From an uncultured Prevotellaceae bacterium (GTDB lineage: Bacteria; Bacteroidota; Bacteroidia; Bacteroidales; Bacteroidaceae): a DNA stretch of 5,178 nucleotides. Below the pieces are notes generated by a model. It saw only the letters and a list, made by a program, of their open reading frames with translations, was not told the DNA's origin and ran no database searches. The position numbers and the translations under genes are program-made. Shown here in pieces: positions 1-5,178 of this stretch (within the stretch, counting starts at the first letter, position 1; each line of letters opens with the position of its first letter). The stretch is taken from NCBI GenBank assembly GCA_947303695.1, contig CAMYYX010000109.1, positions 1 through 5,178 of the forward strand. The letters are read 5' to 3'.

Positions 1-657
1 ATGCGTACGAACGACGAGGGTATCCGTCAGCTGATGGATGCTGATGCTTTCGGACACGATACCGTCGTGGTGGTGCGTGACCATAAACTGTGGCAGATGC
101 AGATGCACCTGGACACTCACTTCAACATCATCGACAAGGACTTGTGTACGATGGTGAGCAGCAGGTTGAATGCAAAGCCTGGCGATCCGGAATACAACAC
201 GTGCGACATCTGGGCTCGTCAGCCGGGTACTACGGAATATACGTTATGGAAGCAGGATGTGCCGTTCGTGGAATATATGCGTGGACGTGGTTTCCAGATT
301 ATCCCTATCGACTTCGATGATGAGATGCATTATGCGAACAACTTCCTGACGATTGCTCCACGTCATATCATGGCAGTAGGGGGACAGTCGGAGGAGCTGC
401 AACAGAGGTTCCGTGATGCCGGGGTGAATGTGGAATGGATTCCTCTGGAGAACCTCATCGACGGCTATGGTGCCGCTCATTGCATGACGCAGGTGCTACA
501 GCGTGAGGCTTATCAACCTAACGGAACTACGACCGGAGTAAATGGCGTGAATGCCCGAAAGGAAGGAAGTCGGACTGCTTACCGTCTGAACGGGACGGTA
601 GCGAACGAGAATGACCGCGGGGTCATTATTCAGAATGGAAAGAAAATTATTAAATAA
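1..657 (+). CDS. Arginine deiminase-family enzyme, C-terminal part (5' end outside window), with secretion-like tail
   Basis: Guanidino-modifying enzyme of the arginine deiminase family, which hydrolyses arginine to citrulline and ammonia. Seen, numbering from the first in-window codon: an R-T near the start (residues 2-3) like the conserved G-x-x-R-T of arginine deiminases; MHLDT with H36 and D38 as the catalytic His and Asp; ANNFLTIAPRHIMA (112-125); and GYGAAHCMTQVLQRE (155-169) with C161 as the nucleophile. The His-to-Cys spacing of 125 residues is close to that of classical arginine deiminases. The ATG at position 1 is very unlikely to be the start: roughly 240 residues, including the other Asp/Glu substrate ligands, should lie upstream. 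Residues 172-218 are an extra tail after the normal end of the fold. It finishes AYRLNGTV...RGVIIQNGKKIIK, resembling the C-termini of many secreted Prevotella proteins. Exact substrate (free arginine, peptidyl-arginine or another guanidine) is not decided by the visible part. The gene is convergent with the phosphatase gene. Confidence 0.85.
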   Translation: MRTNDEGIRQLMDADAFGHDTVVVVRDHKLWQMQMHLDTHFNIIDKDLCTMVSSRLNAKPGDPEYNTCDIWARQPGTTEYTLWKQDVPFVEYMRGRGFQIIPIDFDDEMHYANNFLTIAPRHIMAVGGQSEELQQRFRDAGVNVEWIPLENLIDGYGAAHCMTQVLQREAYQPNGTTTGVNGVNARKEGSRTAYRLNGTVANENDRGVIIQNGKKIIK

Positions 658-698
658 AATATTTAACTTTCTGAAGTTATTGAAGTTATCACTTTTAA

Positions 699-770
699 GA
701 AGTTATCGCTATGCTCGAAGTTATCGCTTCGCTCGAAGTTATCACTGCGTTCGGAGTTATCGCCTTCGGC
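699..770. repeat. 18-bp tandem repeat, four units
   Basis: Four head-to-tail units start at 699, 717, 735 and 753, exactly 18 bp apart. The best unit is GAAGTTATCGCTTCGCTC (717-734); the others differ at a few positions, the last most. Each unit starts with a GAAGTTATC 9-mer (GGAGTTATC in the last), and two further 9-bp copies lie just upstream at 673-690. Within units, CGAAG (716-720) can pair with CTTCG (727-731), and CTTC (727-730) with GAAG (735-738), so an RNA could switch between alternative small hairpins. Confidence 0.85.
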
Positions 771-838
771 TCGACAAATGACTGCTGATGTTAACACCTA
801 CGAACTATCGTCGGAGTGAAGAGCGAAGGTCTGAGCGG

Positions 839-888
839 TAACTTCGAGGCCGTAAGGCCGCTAACTTCGCTAACTCCGTTAACTTCTA
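839..888. repeat. Inverted-orientation TAACTTC repeats with a GGCC hairpin
   Basis: TAACTTC or a one-base variant occurs at 839, 862, 871 and 880; the last three are spaced exactly 9 bp apart. These are reverse complements of the GAAGTTA core of the left-hand array. The 13-mer at 836-848 can pair along its whole length with 714-726, counting one G-U pair. Between the copies, GGCC (848-851) and GGCC (856-859) flank a GTAA loop of the GNRA type. Confidence 0.7.
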
Positions 889-914
889 TTTCTACTTCCA
901 TTTTTACTTCTTTT

Positions 915-934
915 CTCAACTTGCGAAAGTTGAG
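915..934. other. Perfect 8-bp hairpin with GNRA-type tetraloop
   Basis: CTCAACTT (915-922) and AAGTTGAG (927-934) are exact reverse complements around a GCGA loop, a GNRA-type tetraloop on the + strand. It lies one base before the terminator stem, so in a + transcript it would form just upstream of the terminator and in a - transcript just downstream. Confidence 0.7.
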
Positions 935-935
935 T

Positions 936-971
936 AAAATATCCTCTCCCTGGCTGGGGAGAGGATATTTT
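936..971. terminator. Bidirectional intrinsic terminator shared by convergent genes
   Basis: A perfect 15-bp stem is formed by 936-950 and 957-971 around a 6-base loop (TGGCTG). The core is the GC-rich CCTCTCCC/GGGAGAGG. The outer stem is AAAATA/TATTTT, so a U-rich run follows the GC core on either strand; on the + strand it continues as TTATTT. The minus-strand phosphatase stop codon (972-974) abuts the stem directly. It can therefore end transcripts of both the deiminase (+) and phosphatase (-) genes. Confidence 0.9.
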
Positions 972-2138
972 TTATTTAACTGTGAGGGCTTGAACCAGCG
1001 CTTCAATTTGCTGGGAGCTCATGCCGTGTGAAAGCAGATAGTCGGAGAATGCATCCACATAGTCGATATATGGCAGTTCTGACTCGTTGCTGACGCCTGT
1101 ATAATACATCAGGCAAGGGTTGAGTTTCAAATTCAACAATGTGTTGCAGATGTTGGGATTAACTGCAGGGTTGATGTGATAATAGTTGTCGTAGGTGATG
1201 AGATAATCGTCCACCATCTCTTCATAGGTTGCTCCGCAGAGTCCCTCAAGTAGCGCACACACATATCCGGTGCGGTCTTTACCTTCTGTACAATGTATGA
1301 CGTAGGGTGCAGGGTAGGAGGGGAGTTGCTTCAGCGCCTCAATCAGTTGCTGGTTGTAGTCGTCTGCAGTAGGGTCGGCACTCAACGGACAAAGTATCAC
1401 AGCGCCTGCATCCCAAAGCGTTTGGCTGTAAGGAGGTAAGGTGTAGGTGAGCATTTTCGCCTGTGAGTCGGCGAGGTTCAGCACGGTCTTGATGCCTTCT
1501 TGCTCGAGATATTCGGATACGAAATAAGCTCGGTTGTTCTTGTTGTTGAACGGCGAAGCACTACGGTAGAGTGTGTTGCTCGCAATGTTGCCAGCATTGA
1601 CTACGCGTGCATTCGCATACTGCTCGTCGGAGAGATTGGGGTAGTCGGAGCGGTTGTTGGTATATTTCATGCCCAACGCTTGTTGTACGTTGAGACAGCC
1701 GCCCTTTTCCTTCAACTTGATTGTGATGGTATGGTCTTCCAGTCCCATGAGTTCCTGAGGCAGTCCGACATTACTGGTGGTGAAGCAGAGGGAAGGATAG
1801 GTGGGGTAGGCTACGAGGACGTATTCTCCGTTAGCGGTGTAATAGCCGTCGTAGTAAGGCATAACGATTTCCTTGTCGTCGATGATGACGCTAACGAGGT
1901 CGCCGAGGGTGAATCCTGCATTCGTCATGTCTGCTTCCGTAAAATCAAGCATGGCACCTTTATAAGTATTGTACACTACGATCTTACCTTTCATCAACGG
2001 CTCAGCAACGGGGATGTCCTCGTTGGAGCAGGATGTGGCAAGGGTGAGTAAGCTTACAAGGACAACGAGGAGGGACGACCTCCACGTGATCTGAAAGAAT
2101 GATGATGGTTTGAGGGTGTCGGACTGGATTGGTTTCAT
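972..2138 (-). CDS. Lipoprotein cysteine phosphatase (HCxxGKDR type) with N-terminal SAM-hydrolase-like barrel
   Basis: Complete 388-residue predicted lipoprotein. An N-terminal basic stretch and a hydrophobic core (about 22-34) lead to a lipobox ATSC with C37 as lipidation site; the following SNED is acidic, as in Bacteroidota signals for surface export. Residues 50-147 (YNTYKGAMLDFTEADMTNAGF...KLKEKGG) resemble the small C-terminal barrel of SAM hydroxide adenosyltransferases; no catalytic N-terminal domain of that family is present. Residues about 160-385 are a phosphatase domain: YRSASP (191-196), GIKTVLNLADS (215-225) and the P-loop HCTEGKDRTG (282-291), nucleophile C283, arginine R289. 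HCxxGKDR is the signature of the Listeria LipA / Mycobacterium PtpB type, which act on phosphotyrosine and phosphoinositides; the substrate here is unknown. The chosen start precedes the signal peptide, and the next Met is past the lipobox. It lies 67 bp downstream of the CotH-kinase gene on the same strand and may share its transcript. No clear promoter of the Bacteroidota TAnnTTTG type was found in the gap. Confidence 0.9.
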   Translation of the reverse strand: MKPIQSDTLKPSSFFQITWRSSLLVVLVSLLTLATSCSNEDIPVAEPLMKGKIVVYNTYKGAMLDFTEADMTNAGFTLGDLVSVIIDDKEIVMPYYDGYYTANGEYVLVAYPTYPSLCFTTSNVGLPQELMGLEDHTITIKLKEKGGCLNVQQALGMKYTNNRSDYPNLSDEQYANARVVNAGNIASNTLYRSASPFNNKNNRAYFVSEYLEQEGIKTVLNLADSQAKMLTYTLPPYSQTLWDAGAVILCPLSADPTADDYNQQLIEALKQLPSYPAPYVIHCTEGKDRTGYVCALLEGLCGATYEEMVDDYLITYDNYYHINPAVNPNICNTLLNLKLNPCLMYYTGVSNESELPYIDYVDAFSDYLLSHGMSSQQIEALVQALTVK

Positions 2139-2154
2139 ATTTTCTATTTATTAT

Positions 2155-2186
2155 GAAAGGACGCAACCTTTAAGCTACGTCCTTTT
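2155..2186 (-). other. Imperfect hairpin between CotH kinase and phosphatase genes
   Basis: AAAGGACG (2156-2163) pairs perfectly with CGTCCTTT (2178-2185) around a 14-base loop, with one more possible G-U pair (2155/2186). On the minus strand it lies about 20 bases after the CotH-kinase stop and about 17 bases before the phosphatase start. The following tract is AT-rich but has no long U run, so it is at best a weak terminator, attenuator or RNA-processing site. Confidence 0.5.
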
Positions 2187-2205
2187 CTATGGATGAATGA
2201 TTGTG

Positions 2206-5178
2206 TTATTTTACAAGGAACTTGCAACTAGACTTGCTGCCGTTAGATGCCTTGACGGTTGCAACATAGACACCAGCTGGGAGATTGCCTACAGAGACTG
2301 ATGCATTTCCTGATTCGAGGTTGACCTTCAGGCTCTGCTGATGCTGACCTGCAGCTGAGTAGATGTCGAGCTGTGCAGTTGCTGCTGATGAGGTGATAAG
2401 AAGCTCTGTACCAGAGAAGCGTATATTGATCTTATCGTTCTCAGCAAGGATGTTCTCGATAGCAGATGGATCGTCGATGATGACACCATCGTCAACTCCG
2501 ATGAACTCGTCGCAAGTATGGAGCGTGTTGGTCGTACTGATGGTAGGACGGTTCATGATGTAGAGGTTGTTTCCTCCGTCAGGATAGCGGCCTACAGTCT
2601 GGTCGTGCTTATGTGCCTTGTAAACAAGGTGGTCGGCAAAGTAACGGAATGACGGATGTGCCTCACAGAATTCAGGGTTGTTGGCGATGAACGCATCAGA
2701 CGAAGTGATGATGACCTCCTTGTCGTCCTCATTACCCAGCTTGAAGTCGGAGTGGATGTTTGAGAACCAGATGCCATCACGAACGACGTTGAGTGGCATA
2801 GCTGTGAAGACAGGATCGATAGACTCGAGCTTATCAGCCCAGATGATGAGTTTGCCACCTGGCTGAATGAGGGTCTGCTGGTCAGGATTACCGGCAGGAA
2901 TCTGATACTTCTGAGGCTTGTTAGGATTGTCGCTGATATACATACCTGCTACATTGATGGTCATATCTGTAGCGTTGTAAAGTTCAATCCAGTCGTTCTT
3001 CTTACAGTGCTCGTTGACATAGATGTCGTTAGCTGCACTCACTTCGTTGACACGGATCGGAGCATAAGCCACATCTTTGCGGTTGGCGATGATATCGCTG
3101 TCAGGGATTGCCTCGTATTGTGCTGTGACGGTAAGGCGAGAAGAAACTCCTGAGAAGATGGCTTCAAGGTCGAGCTCTTTGCCACTTTCGGTCTTCGTAT
3201 CGCCTGCACCTTCAATCTTCCAACCCTTGAATACATAGCCTGATGGAGCATCCGTTGTCAGTACGGCTGGAGAAAAAACGGTACCATCGAACTTACCTGT
3301 AGTTATTCTCACGTCGTTGAGCAGCAACTCAGCCTTCGAGAGGTCGCTCTTGATAACGACATCATAGCCATTAGGCAGACTGAAGAAGTTCTGCATCTGA
3401 CGGATACGTTCAGTACGTTTCTCTGTGTTGGTGATTTTGTTGAGCAGGGTACGTCCTGATATTTCGTTACCGGCAAGGTTGTATTTGGTTAAGTTGGGTG
3501 TATCCCATGGGTCTTTTCCATCGAGGGCTAATGCAGCCTCGCTGTATGCGGCCATTGCACGGATAATCTTTGAAGAACGTCCTGTAGCAAAGACGCTACC
3601 ATGAAGGATGCAGTAGGTATCGATGAACTGTTTGCGGAATCCTTGGTGTGCGAGCAAGTTGGAAAGCAGGTCGGTGAGGGATTTGCTGTCGAACCAGCCT
3701 CCGCCGCCTCCCCAGCCGCCGCCTCCCCAGCCGCCGCCGCCCCAGCCCCAAGGATCGTTACCTCCTCCTTGGTTGCCTTTGTTGGCGTTGAATTTGTCGA
3801 AATTATTGCGGTTGAAGCCTTCATCGACATCGAAGAAGACGAAGTGGAACTTACCATCGTTACGATCGCGGAATCCTTTCGTGTTGTTGTTGTTTTTAAC
3901 CCAGTCCTCGGAACCGACATAAAGTTCTGCTGCAAAGTAGTTGCAAATCTCATCGATGTCGCACAACTCACAAATCTTACGCCAGATTTCTTCATCGTTA
4001 GGCTTAGATGAGAGGTCGTTACAGAGAGTGGTCCATTCTACGAACTTGGTATCATCGCCAGCTTTCTGAGTATAACCGCCGCCTCCATATTCGAACTGGT
4101 CAACATTGTCTTTGTCGATTCCATAGTTGGCGTATGCAAAGTTCTTGTTGTTGGTCTCACGGATGTTGAACATGAACTGGTACTTACCGTTTACGAATAC
4201 ATGTGAGGGCTGGTATGCCTGGCAATCGAGATAGAAGCCACTGCTATTGATAATCTCGTGGATAGCAGCATCGAAAATGCGGCAATCGCAGTCGTTACCT
4301 CCGTTGCGCACGAGGATGGCCTTGTTCTTGATATATGGCTTCTGAGAGAAGATAGGGTAGTCGAAATAGTTCTTCTCGCCATAAACCTTATTCGCCTTGA
4401 GTTTGAATGATGGAGAAGGTGGGAAGTGACGACTCCATCCACCGCTAATCTGTAAGTTCACCATCTGATTGAGTGCCATACAATATTCAGCAGCACTATC
4501 GGGAACCAACAACTCGAAGTTGACAGGGCGTTCCCATCCGCGGTTCTTGTTGCTTGTTCCGTCTTTACCGTGAACAAAACGATAACCACCACTATCGCTT
4601 GTACCGTTGGTACCATCTACGAAGACACCTATCTTATTATCGTACAAGTTCTTGGAATCGGTAACAATTGACACGATAGGGAGGTAGTAGTTGGTCATAT
4701 TATAAATATAGGTATTTGTAGATACGTCGCTGGGCAGGTATCCGTCTTTATAGAAGCGGAAACGATAGACGTAGTTCTTCTGTTCACCTATATTGAACAC
4801 ACCATCCTCACTGGTCGAACCGTTCTCAAGCGTAGGTACCGACCCATCAGTGGTGTAGCGGAGAGTTGCTCCTTCAGGAATATCGACATGGATGTCGAAT
4901 GGCTTTGTATAGACGGTTCCAGTATGGTCAACAAGTGGCATGTCGAGCTGCTCGTCAGCAAAGATACTACCGATATTGCTCTTGCCTTCTGTTGGGGTAT
5001 AAGTATATCCCCATTCGTCTCCACCGTCAGTCACACGTGCATAGCTGGTACGTGCGATAGCTTTTGGACAAATCTGGGTAATAATCACCTTACCATTCTT
5101 GTCAGATATATAAAGGGTGTCACCCTCAGGCATAATCTTGAAGTTGATTTGCTTGTTGGCATCGTTGCTGTATTCGTT
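2206..5178 (-). CDS. Large secreted CotH-kinase protein with lamin-tail domains and T9SS sorting domain (5' end outside window)
   Basis: Partial; 990 residues are in the window and the frame stays open to 5178, so the Met at 5131-5133 (residue 1 here) is internal. Domains: end of a lamin-tail domain (to about 53, SYARV...PTEGKSN); chitobiase-type C-terminal domain (67-146, LRYTTDGSVPT, DGYLPS); CotH kinase (about 148-535); InlB/Listeria-Bacteroides-like repeat (589-675, SGYVFKGW); second lamin-tail domain (690-868, RVNEVSA, NDWIELYN, DFKLGNE, VGRYPDGG); T9SS type A sorting domain (896-975, LDIYSAAGQ, LPAGVYVATV, CKFLVK). CotH landmarks are RNGGND (276-281), NGKYQFMFNIRE (315-326), the acidic SEDWVKNNNN (408-417) and FFDVDEGF (433-440). 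CotH proteins are atypical kinases; the Bacillus spore-coat member phosphorylates coat proteins on serine. Inferred role: T9SS-exported, surface-attached or released kinase or binding protein. A Gly-Trp repeat follows the DVD motif. The substrate is unknown; the phosphatase gene lies just downstream. Confidence 0.92.
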   Translation of the reverse strand, partial: NEYSNDANKQINFKIMPEGDTLYISDKNGKVIITQICPKAIARTSYARVTDGGDEWGYTYTPTEGKSNIGSIFADEQLDMPLVDHTGTVYTKPFDIHVDIPEGATLRYTTDGSVPTLENGSTSEDGVFNIGEQKNYVYRFRFYKDGYLPSDVSTNTYIYNMTNYYLPIVSIVTDSKNLYDNKIGVFVDGTNGTSDSGGYRFVHGKDGTSNKNRGWERPVNFELLVPDSAAEYCMALNQMVNLQISGGWSRHFPPSPSFKLKANKVYGEKNYFDYPIFSQKPYIKNKAILVRNGGNDCDCRIFDAAIHEIINSSGFYLDCQAYQPSHVFVNGKYQFMFNIRETNNKNFAYANYGIDKDNVDQFEYGGGGYTQKAGDDTKFVEWTTLCNDLSSKPNDEEIWRKICELCDIDEICNYFAAELYVGSEDWVKNNNNTKGFRDRNDGKFHFVFFDVDEGFNRNNFDKFNANKGNQGGGNDPWGWGGGGWGGGGWGGGGGWFDSKSLTDLLSNLLAHQGFRKQFIDTYCILHGSVFATGRSSKIIRAMAAYSEAALALDGKDPWDTPNLTKYNLAGNEISGRTLLNKITNTEKRTERIRQMQNFFSLPNGYDVVIKSDLSKAELLLNDVRITTGKFDGTVFSPAVLTTDAPSGYVFKGWKIEGAGDTKTESGKELDLEAIFSGVSSRLTVTAQYEAIPDSDIIANRKDVAYAPIRVNEVSAANDIYVNEHCKKNDWIELYNATDMTINVAGMYISDNPNKPQKYQIPAGNPDQQTLIQPGGKLIIWADKLESIDPVFTAMPLNVVRDGIWFSNIHSDFKLGNEDDKEVIITSSDAFIANNPEFCEAHPSFRYFADHLVYKAHKHDQTVGRYPDGGNNLYIMNRPTISTTNTLHTCDEFIGVDDGVIIDDPSAIENILAENDKINIRFSGTELLITSSAATAQLDIYSAAGQHQQSLKVNLESGNASVSVGNLPAGVYVATVKASNGSKSSCKFLVK
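3694..3750 (-). repeat. In-frame Gly-Trp coding repeat inside the CotH kinase
   Basis: Encodes residues 462-480 of the CotH-kinase protein (numbered from the Met at 5131-5133): Trp-Gly-Trp, then four Gly, Trp, four Gly, Trp, five Gly, Trp. At DNA level it comprises one 18-bp (3694-3711) and two 15-bp units (3712-3726, 3727-3741) that begin CCAGCC on the + strand; the two 15-bp units differ at one base. All units are multiples of three, so gain or loss would keep the frame. It lies about 22 residues after the acidic DVD motif. Confidence 0.9.

Larger units (their letters stand above)
658..935. other. Repeat-rich non-coding region between convergent genes
   Basis: About 280 bases with no credible gene, between the deiminase stop and the shared terminator. 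It is built from variants of GAAGTTATC on the left (673-761) and of its reverse complement, TAACTTC, on the right (839-886), with a central stretch (771-835) holding only degenerate copies such as gagcgaag at 820-827. Besides the four-unit tandem array there are two 9-bp units at 673-690. A short hairpin, GGCC-GTAA-GGCC (848-859), sits within the right block. The organisation suggests a structured RNA 3' region or a dispersed intergenic repeat rather than a protein. Confidence 0.7.

Noticed and set aside
1..3. ATG at position 1 as the true start of the deiminase
   Set aside because: The protein would begin inside the catalytic fold and lack about 240 residues expected of the family; the window edge cuts the gene.
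1..657. Agmatine deiminase or direct orthologue of P. gingivalis peptidylarginine deiminase
   Set aside because: The MHLDT and GYGAAHCMTQ motifs fit arginine deiminases; the agmatine deiminase motif around the Cys (GGGNIHC type) and the peptidylarginine deiminase His-Asp context are not seen.
699..770. CRISPR-like array
   Set aside because: The units are contiguous 18-mers with no unique spacers and no cas genes nearby.
711..788. Small 25-residue open frame (MLEVIASLEVITAFGV...) across the 18-bp repeats
   Set aside because: It only reflects that the repeat unit is a multiple of three; there is no ribosome-binding context, and the surrounding structure points to non-coding repeats.
1698..1991. 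A functional SAM hydrolase or fluorinase
   Set aside because: Only the small C-terminal barrel-like part is similar; the catalytic N-terminal domain is absent.
1500..2051. 183-residue open frame on the + strand
   Set aside because: It is antisense to the phosphatase gene, whose signal peptide, lipobox and P-loop are clear, and its own translation shows no recognisable domain.
2139..2205. A Bacteroidota promoter for the phosphatase gene
   Set aside because: No convincing TAnnTTTG with an upstream TTTG element was found on the minus strand in this gap.
3528..4011. Open frames of 99-155 residues in other frames over the Gly-Trp region
   Set aside because: They are low-complexity Pro- or Ala-rich shadows of the GC-rich repeat in the CotH gene.
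5131..5133. ATG at 5131-5133 as the true start of the CotH protein
   Set aside because: The frame is open to the window end, the upstream 15 residues fit the lamin-tail domain, and no signal peptide follows this Met although the protein has a T9SS sorting domain.

Overview
The window looks like a chromosomal segment from a gut or oral Bacteroidales bacterium, most likely Prevotella/Segatella. The evidence is a C-terminal type IX secretion (T9SS) sorting domain on the large minus-strand protein, a Bacteroidota-type lipoprotein, a short C-terminal tail on the first protein of the kind common on secreted Prevotella proteins, AT-rich start regions without a clear Shine-Dalgarno, and the domain mix LTD/CotH/InlB-like repeat. 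The genus is an inference from style, not from a marker gene.

Layout: positions 1-657 (+) hold the C-terminal half of an arginine deiminase-family (guanidino-modifying) enzyme that enters from outside the window and ends in an unusual secretion-style tail. Positions 658-971 are a repeat-rich convergent intergenic region: an 18-bp tandem repeat (four units, 699-770), an inverted family of TAACTTC copies (839-888), a GNRA-loop hairpin at 915-934 and a strong bidirectional terminator (936-971). Positions 972-2138 (-) encode a lipoprotein that joins a small beta-barrel-like domain to a cysteine phosphatase domain with an HCxxGKDR active site. A 67-bp gap with one imperfect hairpin follows. Positions 2206-5178 (-) hold most of a very large secreted protein (lamin-tail domain, chitobiase-like C-terminal domain, CotH kinase, InlB-like repeat, second lamin-tail domain, T9SS sorting domain), whose N-terminus lies outside the window.

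Reading the genes together: the two minus-strand genes put a predicted secreted CotH-family protein kinase 67 bp upstream of a predicted surface lipoprotein phosphatase, so they may act on opposite sides of the same extracellular phosphorylation. The convergent deiminase also carries an export-like tail. If all three are exported, the locus would bring together three protein- or small-molecule-modifying enzymes (kinase, phosphatase, deiminase) at the cell surface. That functional link is a hypothesis; the domain calls themselves are well supported. No tRNA, rRNA, CRISPR array or insertion sequence was seen.
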